Part shown: positions 51,855 through 64,000 of the stretch, piece by piece
How the letters are laid out: the number at the start of each line of letters is the position of its first letter
Numbering within the stretch: position 1 is the first letter of the stretch
NCBI RefSeq assembly: GCF_023973825.1
Contig: NC_090125.1
Coordinates: forward strand, 124,001-188,000
Reading direction: 5' to 3'
DNA from: Plasmodium brasilianum
Taxonomy: Eukaryota > Apicomplexa > Aconoidasida > Haemosporida > Plasmodiidae
DNA length: 64,000 nucleotides
Translations under genes and position numbers: made by a program
Notes under the pieces: generated by a model
Seen by the model: only the letters and a program-made list of their open reading frames with translations
Told to the model about the DNA's origin: nothing
The model's database searches: none

Positions 51855-54276
51855 TTATTCTACCACTTGATAGCATTCGTCTATGTTATTATCACTATCT
51901 AAGGAATTTATGTATGCATCATTTTCTCTTATCCATTCTTTCAATTCTTCTCTGAAACAGTCTTCTCCCTCATAAGTATAATTTTTATTATTTTTTATAT
52001 TCCCTAAAACATCTCCGTTAATATCAGTTAAATTTTCCTCAATTTCTGGTTTAATATCTAAGTTTTTTCCTGTTATACATTCATTTATAGAATTATCGAA
52101 ATGTGATTCCATATTTTCTATATACTCCTCATTTTTACATTCCTCTAGTACCATCATAAATACTAGTATACACAGTTTTTCTAATAATTTTGTTTTAAAG
52201 TATTTATATAATACTTCATAATTTTCTTTGTTTTCCAATTCTTCTTTATTCATAAATAATATATCATCCTTTCTTCCTTCATTTTCATATGTATCTAACA
52301 TATTATATATTTCCTCTGTCAATTTTTCAAACAATTCCTCTTCCAAATATTTTTCTACAATAGTACCCTTCCTTGACACCCAATGTCTCCATATATCTTT
52401 TTTTCTTTCTAAAAATGGATCTTTTTCATTTTCATTTGAAAGATATTTTCTTAATTTTTCCCTATTTTTTATGTATGATCTTTCTTCTTTCCAATCATTT
52501 TTCAGATTGTTAAACCAATCCTTTTTTCTCAATTTTTCCAAAAATATTTTATGTCTTTCCACCCATTTACTCCATAGACTTTTTTGTTTTTCAATTTCAT
52601 TGGTACTTTTAGTATTATCCATTACTACTTCATCATCTTTTAAGTTAGTGTTGGTTCTATTTTCTTTTTTTGTTAATACTTCTTGGCATATTGCTAAAAA
52701 TTCTCCTTTGTTATATTCCCATTCTTTATTTCTGCATTCTTCCAGTATTTCCATATGTACTTCTATAATAGTTATAGATCTGTCCTTTTTTCCGTATGAT
52801 ACATTTTCATTTTTGTTCATATTATGTTCTTGTATTTTTATTTTTTTAATGATTTCTTCATCTTCATTTATTGGGTGTTCCAAAAGATTATGTCTTAAAA
52901 ATTTACTTCTGTTATAATAGGAAGGTACTAATATTCTCAGAAATTTAACTTCTGTTCTTTTTATCTTTTTCTTTTTTTTAAACATACCTATTAAAACATA
53001 CTACAATTTAATAGAAATATATTTATAAAATAAAATATTACATTAATTACAAGTTTATGTTATTTTTAATATTTTAGTTTTATTTTACTTTAATAAAAAA
53101 GGAAAATACTATAATAACTAGAAAGCTTGTTAAAATATACGATATGTATGTATTACTGGGTTTTCTTAATTGACCTGCAATAATTTTTTAAATATATATA
53201 TTTTATATTGTTATTACAAAAATAGAAAAATGTATTTCTTTAATTATACCCGAACTTTTAGGATGTATAGGTAAAACATGAGTAGGTAAGGAATGACTTG
53301 ATGAGCTAAAAGATGTAGAAGAAATTTGAGAATTTTGAGATGCATCCGCGATTGTATCAGATGGATGATTTTGATTAGCTGAAATCTCTGGATCATCGAT
53401 AGTTTCCTTAGTACCTGGAATGGTCACAATGGCTGTAGTTTCTGAAGTAGATGGATCATTAAGTACCACAGTTGATTGCGAAACTTCAGAACTTTCAGAA
53501 CCATTTGTTTTTGATTGGTGTTCAGACTGTGTATCTTCAGATGAGTCACTTGATATTTTCTTTGGTGAAGCTTCAGTTCCTGCTTCATGTGTTGATGGAG
53601 ATGATATTGAAATTTTCTTTTGGAGTGTTTCACTTTCCTTTGGATTAAGATTTTCTATTTTTTCATCAGCTGGGGGTGAACTAGAGATTGAGATTTCAGA
53701 AAGTTCACTAAATGTCTCAGAACTAAGTAACTTACTTATGGGTGTTGTAAATGTGATTTTGGTTTGTTCATTACTAGAATTTCTATCAATAATGGATTTC
53801 TTATTCTGAAAATATTTCTCTCTCTCCTTAATCCATACATTATATTCCTTATATTTTTTCATACAGAACCTATTTTCATTACAATCATATATATTTTCTT
53901 CTTTTTGGAACTGTTCTATTCGTTTCAGTTCCCATTGTTTTTTTTTATAAAAATCTTCTGCATCATATTTTAAAACTAAAAGATCTCTATCATTCTGCTC
54001 AAGAATCATAGGACAACCTCCATGTCTACTTAACGCCCTGTATTTATATTCACTCAAGTTCTTTAATGCTTGGTTCCATTTATTTTGTTCAAAGTTTGGT
54101 GGTGCTTTATTTTCAGAAATTATATAATCAGCTAATTCTAAGCATTTCTCCCTAAATACACTTTTTCTTTTCTCTTTCTCTAATATAGACGTTACACTTA
54201 GAATATGATTTCTAATATTTCTAAATTTTCCATTTAAAAGATACTGAAATGATGAATAACCGTATCCATGGTAACT
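51855..54276 (-). CDS. STP1: STP1-type subtelomeric transmembrane protein (exon 1 not found)
   Basis: Three exons found: 53250-54276, 53089-53174 and 51855-53000, giving 752 aa without exon 1. Junctions: TAG|AGT at 54276, phase-1 donor GTATAA after SSG, TM exon opening GQLRKPSN, donor GTAAAA, then TAG|TATGTTTTA. The ectodomain starts with the STP1 N-terminal domain (CLELADYI, RHGGCPMILEQ, AEDFYKKKQWE). A Ser/Thr/Pro-rich acidic region follows. The 86 bp exon encodes one TM (YILTSFLVIIVFSFFIK). The cytoplasmic exon starts with a Lys cluster and carries spaced Trp modules (LWSKWVERHKIF, DWFNNLKNDWKEE, DIWRHWVSRKG), as in STP1/SURFIN-type tails. Exon 1 should lie about 130 bp upstream; the best candidate at 54409-54424 reads ATG TAG, so it may be a pseudogene. 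Likely exposed on the infected cell or merozoite; role unproven. Confidence 0.8.
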
Positions 54277-57239
54277 CTAGGTTAAAAAGAATTATAATAA
54301 ATTATTTAAGCATTAATTTCGAAGATGTATTATAATTATTTTTTGTTGTATATAAAAAATTTATGCATAAATTTACAAATATTATAAATCAATAAATTTT
54401 ATTTATACCATTATGACACTACATTATTACTATAGATAGTTGTAAATACCTCTCTGGATGAAAAAATACAAATTTATATCTTTTTATTTATTAATACAAT
54501 AATTTTAAATTAATGTAATTTAACAAAAAATATAAAAATATTAACCGCGTAGAACATGTACGATAACTATAAAATAAAAGAAAGAATTATTTTCAATTTT
54601 ATATGCTTAACTTTGTTTAATTATATAAACATATTAAAACATTAGATTTATACTAATCATGATTTGATATTAAATCACAGTTACTTATATATTTTTATGT
54701 AATATTTTTTCTCTAGAAAGAAAAATTTAAACTTCCAACAATAAAAAATTATATATAATTAATATAAAAGTTGTGTAAAATTAACACAACTATGTATTGT
54801 ATTTTTCTTTTCTTTATTTCATATGCATATATATCATTACCAGTGCTCATTCATATCATTCTTTTTCTTTTTTCTTTTTTATTAAAATAAATAATTAATA
54901 AACAAAATAATTAGTAGTTCCGATAGTATATTTCCTTTTTACCACGTTAATTTGATACATATATTTTACTTAAAATATTACATTATTATAATTAGTAAGT
55001 TAATAGTTTTTTATATTTACTAGGTTGTATCTATATATGAGAATTAATAATGTACAAGTTATATTAAATTATTGCTATAGTTAGGAAATTGCATACCATT
55101 GAAATTCCCTCAGGATACTTACTATATATATGTCAATTTCCTAAAAATTGACTACTAACGGTATATATTATTCAAATAATTAATTTTAAAATTGCATAAT
55201 TTATTTTATATAAATGATCCATATACATCTATTATCTCTTTTGTATATGATTGATTTCATTTAGACTAAATTTTAATTAATAAATTGTACATTAACGAAT
55301 ATTTATTAATAAAAATACGTTTAACTATTTATACAAAATAAGAAAAATTATTAGGTTATACTTATAATAAAATTAATTATACTATATAATTAAAAAAAAA
55401 GTAAATTTTGTTAGAACATTACAATAAAAAATAAAAATACAATAATTCCATATAAATGGAATATTATATTAAATTAAACAAAAATTCTGAAGTTTCGTAA
55501 TTATTTTTCTTTAATTATTAATATATATTTTCAAATAAATAGATTAATATTTGTTATTTATTTTTTCAGTTTTTACCGCATTTGATAACTATATGAATAT
55601 ATTATCTTTTTAGCGCTGTCATTAAATATTATTTAACATAAAAAATAAAAACGTTCATATATTATTTTACAATATTTTTAATACATGAATTGTCAAAAAA
55701 AATCACAGTACAATTTAAATGTATTATCAACATTATTATGTTATTCCATTATAATGTAAATTTATATCTAATTTTAACGCTTCAATTGAATTATGTAAAT
55801 ACAGGATTAAAAATATTGAAAAAATTATATAAAAAAAAAATTATTAATTAATAATTAATTTTTTAATAATTCGTTCACATAAACAATTAAATTTATTATA
55901 GTTATGTTTATTCATTCTATTTAAGAATTAATGAAATTAAATATTTTTAACTTTTCAATTTAGCTATATACAATTTTTTGTTACTTCTTAAACAAAATCT
56001 TTTTGTTTTAATCTCTTACGTTCTATGCCATTTTTTTTGGGAATGTGTTTTCTAATAACGATATATACTGGAATATATATAAATATAATTTTATTATATT
56101 TTAGGATATTATTTATTTAAGTTGTAATTGAAAATATTATTTACATTTATAATGAAGTTAAAATTGTAGATGAATATGTACAAACATAAAAATATATATA
56201 ATTTTCTCAAAATAAATTTAGATTATGAAAAGAAAAAATAAAATTACTTATCATAAATTTATATTACAAAATCTTTTTTTTTTTTTTTTTTATTATTTTA
56301 TAAATATATGAAAAAATATATATTTTTTTTCTTAGTGTAATTTTTATTATTCTGATTTTATAAATATCCAAAGTCATATCATAATGCTGAAATTTACACT
56401 TCAAAATTCATTAAAAGTAATGCAAAATTAGTTAAAATTCAAACGAATTATTGAATATTTCTTCATAGTACCATGAACATATTATTCATTTAAAAAATAA
56501 TATTTAACATTAAAATATGTGTGCTTGACATTTAAACGTTTAACAACAAACACATTAATAAGTATTTCAATATAAAGTACCATATTTTGTAGCTGGAAAT
56601 ATAATCAAAAATAATCCTAATTAATATTCTTCATTTAGTTCATATAACATATTATAACTGTTTCACATTTATTTAGTGTAAATGAAGAGTTTATATAACC
56701 GTAATATATATTATTATAAAATGGCACTTACATATTAAAATTTATAGTTTATATTATATAGTTCTACAGTCTGTAATTATAGATATATTCTAATAGTTCT
56801 ATCATTCTTATAAAATAATGTCTGAAAATTAAAATAAAAAAATATATTTTATGATAAATATATTAATATTTTACCCATATTCCTTTAGTTAAACACATAA
56901 ATATTGAATCATATTATACTATGCAAGGAACATCCTATATATGTTATTTCAGTAAAAATGAAATAAATTACATTTGTACATATTGTCTTAATATAAAGTA
57001 AAAGACATTACTCCAATATTTAAATAATATCTTTTAATCCTATTGGGTTATATATTTTAGTACTCTATATAATTTTTTTAATATCAAATTCTATTTTATA
57101 TCATTCAGATTTCAAATTTTAGATTCCGGACTTTATGATATTTCTGATATTTCAATTATTACAGTACAAAAAATATAATTTATATATTAATCATATATTA
57201 ATATATATGACGTACTCTATCACAAATTTTTAGTTAAGT
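54277..57239. other. intergenic between divergent STP1-type genes, left part
   Basis: No gene supported. It includes the damaged candidate exon 1 at 54409-54424, an 11 bp perfect inverted repeat (55081-55091 / 55134-55144) and a poly-T near 56274-56291. Confidence 0.6.
55081..55144. repeat. inverted repeat, 11 bp arms
   Basis: TTAGGAAATTG at 55081-55091 pairs perfectly with CAATTTCCTAA at 55134-55144 across a 42 bp loop. It may be chance in AT-rich DNA. Confidence 0.5.
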
Positions 57240-58079
57240 TAATTATAATCCTATTTATCTATTGCGCTTACTATTCATAGTATACTTTTGCAGTTATTTT
57301 ATTTCCCTTCTCTATTATCAATTTATATATATTATAGAGATGGATTACTTGTAAAAAATAATACGTATACTTACTATGATGATACTCAAAATTATAATGA
57401 TATTGATTATTCAATTAAAATTAATTCTTTTATTATTCATTATCCCTCTGTACTTTATACCTTAAAATTTGAAGTAAAATATTAATCTTCTAATTTAATA
57501 TATATATTTTTTTTCACATTGTTAAAATAGATTATACTGGTCATTGTTCATAAACTTTTCGTAATTCTGTTAGAATTACACATTTATACTATTACACTTG
57601 TAGTATTATTTTTAAAAAAAATTATTCTAATTTTTTTTTTTTGTATTTTTATAAAGCACTCATTAATAAGTTCATTATGTTTTTTTTTTATATTCACAAA
57701 GATACCTGTTATTGAAAATTTATAAACTAGTATTTTTTGCTGTATATTCTATATAACATCTTTAGTCACCCGAATGTATGTGATCACTTTCAAAACCATT
57801 TATCAGTATTTTGTTGTTTTGTACATATACACATTTCGACACATTTTTATTTTTTATTCATTGAAGACAACATCATTTTCAAATGAAATAAACTAATATT
57901 ACTAAGAATTATTTGGACATAGACACAGTACTATTACATTAAAGAACTATAATCGTCATATATAAGGGTGATAAAAAAGTATCATATTTTTAGTTCGAAC
58001 AAAATATAGTATAATACAAAAGCAACAATATGAAAAATATTGAAATAAATGTTAATTTAATTATGTAAAATTAATAGAC
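57240..58079. other. intergenic with a weak open frame
   Basis: A plus-strand frame at 57288-57485 ends in fairly protein-like text (YRDGLLVKNNTYTYYDDTQN) but has no family match. If the neighbouring PIR-like relic continued leftwards, its TM and tail should be here; I could not see them. Confidence 0.4.
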
Positions 58080-58400
58080 AAACTAATATCTAGTAGCATC
58101 ATAAGGTGTTTCATATGATGATAGTACATTTTCTAATTAGGATTTTAATGGACATATTTATGACTCATGTTCAGTAACTTGATGCAGTTCATGAATATAT
58201 TTTATCTGTTCTACATTTTTGTACTTAGTCACATATTTTTTATAAGTATCATATTCTTTCACAAAGTTTTACAATTGAATACAAAAATTATTTCAATTTT
58301 GCTCAGCACATATGTTTTCATGACTATTATATAATTATTGATATTTTTCACTGTGGATGCTATGATTATACTTATTAAATTGAGATATAGGAAATTTTTG
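58080..58400 (-). pseudogene. PIR-like variant antigen fragment, many stops
   Basis: One minus-strand frame reads as protein with internal stops and no frameshift: YNHSIHSEKYQ, stop, LYNSHENICAEQN, stop, NNFCIQL, stop, NFVKEYDTYKKYVTKYKN, then EQIKYIHELHQVTEHES, stop, ICPLKS, stop, LENVLSSYETPYDATRY, stop. The spaced Cys, amphipathic Lys/Glu/Tyr helices and ICPLKS-type block suggest the middle of a PIR (vir/kir-type) protein. No first exon, TM or tail was recognised. Family call is from memory of PIR style; non-functional status is clear. Confidence 0.55.
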
Positions 58401-61400
58401 TATCAGCAAAACATATTATTTACATTAAAAATATAATAAAGAGAAAATTTTTAAAGAATTTTTTTTCGTAGAAAAGTGATAAAATAGATATCTTCAAGTA
58501 AGCTGTATCTAAAACCCTATTAATAAAACATTACATTCCATAAAAATAGAATATTTTATTTTTTGTACATATTGAAATATATAGTTAGTATTAATATAAA
58601 AATAGTATTTTATAAATTTACAGTTCAAATTATTTTATATATATATATATTTTTTTATTTTTACGTATTATTTAGTAAATATAAGAACGCCATAATGTGA
58701 AAAACATGTAAATTTTATTGAAGTGTAAATATAAGATCGCAGTCAGTATATATTATATATAATCAATAAGGAGAATATATAATATTTTACAAGTATATTA
58801 TATCATTTTTATAGTATTTATTAATATAAAAAAACATGAATTATTTAGTCAAATATATATATTTTGTTTTATTAAAACATCCCAAAAAAATATATAGGAA
58901 CAGTGATAGTTACTAAAATGGAAAAAAAATTTTTAAATGTAAATGTTCAAGCGAACTTCAATATATACAATGTTTATTTTTATTCTTTCTTGTAAGTTAC
59001 ATTTGTATTATTATGAATATATAAAAATGGATAAATAAGTATTTCATTCTGAACATCAGCTATATGTAAGACCGTTAGAGAACCTAGTTGTGCTAAAACC
59101 TAAGAAAAACTAAATAAGTTCTTCCGTAAATGCTGTCATAACAAAATTATATATATATTAAAAATATAATAATATAATAATATATTACTGTTTTTTATTT
59201 TTTTTTTTTTTTTATTATTATTCAATTAGATGAAAAATATTTTTTTAAGTGAACATTAGTATAGTGTATTTAGATTATTATAATTAATATTGCGAATATA
59301 TTTTTTTTATAATTATTAATAGGTTTGTTTTAATACATAAAGAATACAAATATTTTTGCATACTGTTCCTGTTAAAAGTATTTTTTATAAAATATTATTT
59401 ATATATATATATGCATACTGGAATTTCATTAGTTTATTTTATATGAAAATTTCACCTATTTAATATATCTATTTTGACATTAAAACTTATTTTTTAAATA
59501 AATAAATAAAATAATCATCGTACTATGGAGAAACATCACATAATTCATAATAATATTTACTATTCTTTCATTTATTTTAAATAAACGTGATGTACAAACT
59601 GCAATATTATGCTAAAAATTTGATTATATATTAAAAATGTAAAATTAAAATATACATCAACAGCAATGAGATATTTCATACATATATAAAACAATAAAAA
59701 ATAAAAAAACAAAAGAAAAAAATTGTTTTATATACACTTCATAACAATAATAATAATGTTCTTTCAATATAGTTTCAAATATTTCAGAAACTTATATTTT
59801 CTTTTGTTTTGCCACATAATCATCCACTATTACATATTTATTAAATATTATGTTCGCCATATATTTTATATATTCAAATGAGATATTTTAAATATATAAT
59901 ATTTTAAACAATGATGATTTATTGTTACGTATGTGCCCAGGTACATTATAATAAATCAAAATATGTTTTAAAAATAATGCGAAGGAATATAAGGTATTAA
60001 AATAAAAAGAAAAGATAAAAAAAAAGAATTTTGAGTAATAATAAATTGAAAAATTACAAATAAATAATATTAATAATTCTTTAATATAACAGATTGATAA
60101 AATATAATTAAAATACCTCAATTGCTAATGCTATGAAATTATTTACTAAAATTTTTTAATATATATTTTTTCTTAATTTTTTGTTTATTCATTATCTTTT
60201 ATATGCTTGTTTCAAAAAAAGCTTTAAAATAAGAAATAATATATCTACATTATAAAACAATGAATTATGTTACCAGTAATACCTTTAAATAGTTCTATGA
60301 TTTAATTTACAGATTAATAATTTAAAATATGTTATAAAATAATAATTAACTTTTTCATTTTAAATGGTAAAATAATGATTAATAATAGTTTTAAAACGAT
60401 AATTTCATATACATAAGGAATTCAAAAAAAAAAGGAAAAATAAAAAAAAAATCCTTTTATTCTATTTATTAGAATATATATGCAAATAATTAAAGAAAAA
60501 TAGTTATAATACTTCAATAATTTTGTATTATTTAATGTAATATATTATTATATTTACTTGAAATTATAATATTATTTTTTTTCTATTTCGTAGTTATAAT
60601 TTATTTTACTTTTTTTAGATATACATTATAATTAACCTTCTGCAAGTATATTCTAATAATTTTTCATATTTTAAATAAGCACTTAAACAGTTTTTTAGTA
60701 ATTCATATATCTAATATGTACTTTATTAATTAAAGTTTATTCCAAATGAAATCATATCTACTTAAAAATGGTAATAAATTTATACACAATATATATATAT
60801 AATAAGGTAGTTTATTTAAAACTATTCTATAGCATAATATGTACCATAAATTATTAATTTTTAGGTAAATTTTATTCATATAGTATTAGATTTCATAGGT
60901 ACATTATAATGTTTTGTACTCTTCTCAACTATAGAAATGATATGGTATAATTTATATATTATTATTTCTCGTCTACAGATATAAAGTATTAGAAATAAAA
61001 AACTATTAGCAAGATAATTTCAATATCATAATACGCAATAGAGAAAAAATAATAGAAACATCATAATAAGTAAAAAACATAGTATCCGTACTAATAATTA
61101 TTTGGTTTATAAGTTATTTATTTTCGGAAGAAACAATTATAAAAAGAATTATCTAAATTAATACAGGTAATAATATTTATACATCTATAAGGGTATTAAA
61201 AAAAGTTAAAAAAATTCGATACATAGATTAATAATATTTCTATACAAAAAATTGATATAGCTTGTTGATGTATTCTGTATGTAATTCTATTTTTTATTTT
61301 GTTGGGTTTTCTATTAGTGAAAGTAATATGCTATTCCTATTCTAATATATACTTAACGGTCTTTTAATCTCAACACATAATTAAGATATATCTGAAGTTG

Positions 61401-61623
61401 TTCCATATGTATTTAAAATAATATGCGATAAAAATCTCACAGAAATTATGTTAATATTTTTATTTAATTTATATTTCTAATACAAATTTAATCGTCGAAA
61501 AAAATTTTAAAATAATATTAATACATATTAATTTTTAAAAAAACAATTAATATAAGATATACACTATTATTATTCTTCAAGATTTTTATTTACAACAAAC
61601 TAAAGAATAAATATTCAGTTATT
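58401..61623. other. intergenic between divergent STP1-type genes, right part
   Basis: No intact gene. A patch at 58,920-59,120 has more mixed composition and broken protein-like text on the minus strand, and might be another piece of the PIR-like relic. The frame at 59888-60121 is hydrophobic and unconvincing. The last part is the presumed promoter of the plus-strand STP1-type gene. Confidence 0.5.
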
Positions 61624-64000
61624 ATGGAAAATTGTATACCCAAGGTAATATTCATTATTTTTTAAAATTGTTAAATTTATTCATAAATTATTAATTTATT
61701 ATAAAATATAATAAAACTAACGTGAAAATTAATACTTACTTAATTTTTAATAATTATTTTGAATCAAGTATTCAACAATTGTAGGTTCAATGGGATTTGA
61801 ACCATCCGTGAATAGAAAATTTAACCCTATTAAAATTCACGTAAAAAATACAACTAATTCCTTAAAAAATATGAATGAAAAAATGTTTAGAGATGAATGC
61901 CTAAAATTGGCTGATTATCTAATTGAAAATAAATCTCCACCAGAATACGTAAGTTCGCGAATGTGGGAATCCACCTTAAAATTCCGGCTAAAGCAGTACT
62001 TTGAAGGTCTAACTAAACATGGTGGATGTTTTATGATATTAGAGAACGATGATAAAGAACGTTTAAAATTAAAATATGAAGAAGAAGATTTCTGTAAAAA
62101 AAAAACTAAGGATATACAAGAAATAGAGTTATTAAAACAAAAAAACTCAAATAGATGTGAAAATAAATGTTTTACGAAATGTAAAGTGTATAATAATTGG
62201 ATTAAAGAAATGGAGAAAAGTTTCGAAACAAGAAAAAGCCTCTTTGAAAATTGTTACAAAAAAGAAATTCCAAAAAAGAAAAGAAATAAACAAATTCCAG
62301 AACAATTATGCGACATACTGGATCATGATACATTTAAAGAGCTTCCTGATTGCTTATCTGTAAATTTAGATGAAAGTACTCAACATTTACTTGAACAAGA
62401 AAATAAAAGTTTACAAACTCAAACTCAAGAAGCAGATTATATGTTGCCAAAATTTCAAGATCAACAAGAAGCTGATGAGCCAATTATAATCAAGCCTCAA
62501 ATTGAACATGAACAACATATTTCAGTACAAGTTCCTTCAAAACTTCCGGAAATTGAAGATTCAATCCTGCAAAGTGCAACTAAAGAAGCTACTGACATAA
62601 TATCTTCAGGATTTACACCATTAGAAACATCTAAAAGTCATGATAATGCAGAGGTATCAGCAGATAATAATGCATTACCTCATCCAGTTAATCAAGACAC
62701 ACAAGTATCTTCTGATGGTAAAAATACTCCATCAACTCCTGAAGTATCAACTAATACCTTAGCATATGGTCCTCCTGAAATTCCTCATACTACAGATATT
62801 ACTAATGATACTTATATTTATACATTCGAAATAACCATACTAAAAAATATATACATACATATATATATAATACACCTATAGGTTCAGCAGTGAATCCGAG
62901 TAATAAATACATATCATCTATATTAATAAGTTTAATAATTAGTTTCATTCTTTCTCTTTTTATTAAGGTAATATAAAAATAAAAGTTTAAAAATATGATA
63001 ATCATTTATTTATTGTAATAATTTACTTTAGAAAATGTTTTTCTTATACCATAGTTTGCTTTAATACGAAAGTTTAAAACAAAAAAAAAGATAGAAAGAA
63101 GACAAATGAAATTTCTCAGAATACTACTACCTTCACTTTCTAAAAAAAAAAGTGATTTTTTAACAAATAATCACATGGAACATCCAATGTATTATGATAA
63201 AGAAATTGTAAAAAATATAAAAATACATGAATACAATATAAACAAAAATGTAAGCATATCAAGGAAAAAGGAAAGAAGCAAAACTATTATTGAAGTACAT
63301 ATGGAAGTACTTGAAGAATATAAAAATGAAGAATGGGAATCCAACAAAGTAGAATTTTTGGAAATATGCCTACAAGAGTTCTCAAAAGAGCAATATGGAA
63401 TAAGCACTAACTTAACTAATGATAATATAATGGTAAATGCTAAAAATATAAATGATACTGTAAATCAAAAAATCATATGGAATAAATGGATAGAAAAATA
63501 TAGATATCTTACTGAAAAATTGAAAAAAGAAGACTGGTTTAGTAATTTGAAAAACGAATGGAAAATAGAACAAGCTTACTTAAAAATAAGTGAAGATTTA
63601 AAAACAACATTGTCAAATGAAAATCATAAAATTCCTTTTATAGAATGTCAAAAAGATATATGGAGACAGTGGATATCAAAAAAGGGTAAGATTATAGAAC
63701 AACATTTGGAACATGACTGGTTTAACGGGTTGGCAAAGGAATTCCTGAATATAACAGATGAATATGTAGATGAATCACTATTTAATATAAAAGAAATGGA
63801 TGAAAAAAAAAGTTATGAAGAATTAAATAAATATATAAAAATAAAATTGCTAAAAAAGCTGTGTATACTCGTACTCATAATGGTATTAGAAGACTGCAAA
63901 AAAGAGGAGCATATAGAATATAGGGAATCCTATATGGATAGTTCCATAAATGAATGGATCACATTAGAACATTCAGATAGGAAATCAGCTATTACAGAAA
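61624..64000 (+). CDS. STP1: STP1-type subtelomeric transmembrane protein, 3' end cut by window
   Basis: Exons 61624-61644, 61769-62768, 62882-62967 and 63055 onward; 684 codons within the window. Exon 1 is MENCIPK with donor GTAATA. Acceptor AATCAAG at 61768 is chosen because it restores frame and gives exactly the same 18-residue spacing to the Lys-Phe as the other STP1-type gene. N-terminal domain: CLKLADYLIENKSPPE, MWESTLKFRL, KHGGCFMILE. A Gln/Glu/Thr-rich ectodomain follows. The 86 bp exon gives one TM (YISSILISLIISFILSLFIK). The cytoplasmic exon has Lys-rich KTKKKIERRQMKFLRIL, then Trp modules (EEWESNK, IWNKWIEKY, DWFSNLKNEWK, DIWRQWISKKG, DWFNGLAKE). Open to the window end with no defect. 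The exon 2 donor (GTCCTC) is poor. Paralog of the 51.9 kb gene, divergently oriented. Confidence 0.85.

Noticed and set aside
52228..52917. 229-codon plus-strand ORF
   Set aside because: Antisense shadow of the STP1-type cytoplasmic exon; Ser/Phe-rich mirror of Lys/Glu codons.
53420..53809. 129-codon plus-strand ORF
   Set aside because: Antisense shadow of the Ser/Thr-rich ectodomain.
61790..61792. ATG at 61790 as start of the right STP1-type gene
   Set aside because: A spliced MENCIPK exon 124 bp upstream fits the family and the frame.
1..64000. Telomere repeats, CRISPR arrays, tRNA or rRNA genes
   Set aside because: No GGGTTYA arrays, no regularly spaced direct repeats and no cloverleaf or rRNA-like segment seen.

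Overview
The window is extremely AT-rich eukaryotic DNA: long A/T runs, (AT)n microsatellites, short ~125-150 bp introns with GT..AG ends, and small one- or two-exon genes in an AT desert. Gene content identifies a subtelomeric region of a human-malaria-type Plasmodium. The many fam-l and fam-m genes, alongside STP1 genes, point to P. malariae or its near-identical monkey form P. brasilianum. The family names come from my memory of published P. malariae families, not from a search.

Layout, left to right. From 2.6 to 47.6 kb there is an array of small two-exon genes, all on the minus strand. These are a divergent exported two-TM gene (2.6 kb), fam-m (7.0), fam-l (11.4), fam-l (22.0), fam-m (25.6), a decayed fam-m (29.0), fam-l (36.9), fam-m (42.1) and fam-l (46.5). 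Each intact gene has a short signal-sequence exon, a phase-0 intron, an RxL export-type motif about residue 52 (44 in one gene), a basic linker, two TM segments and a Lys/Arg-rich tail. I extended the gene models beyond the ATG-initiated ORFs: exon 2 normally has no start codon of its own and begins with Ser at an AG|AGT junction. One unrelated decayed exported-protein gene (31.1 kb, plus strand) interrupts the array.

From 51.9 kb to the right edge lie two divergent four-exon STP1-type genes, one on minus (51.9-54.3 kb) and one on plus (61.6 kb, running off the window). A nonsense-riddled PIR-like pseudogene fragment lies in the 7.3 kb between them.

The array has strong higher-order structure. 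A ~9.5 kb block (about 6.5-16.1 kb) recurs at about 41.6-51.2 kb with a near-constant offset of 35.1 kb, carrying one fam-m, one fam-l and a decayed element. A second, non-coding block of ~1.8 kb at 18.4-20.2 kb recurs at 32.1-33.9 kb. Every intact minus-strand array gene has a shared sequence module about 390-420 bp upstream of its start codon, and six of the eight share a second element about 0.7 kb beyond the stop codon. The products are probably exported to the infected red cell or its surface; that role is inferred from architecture and family knowledge. No tRNA, rRNA, CRISPR, telomere repeat or bacterial-type feature was seen.
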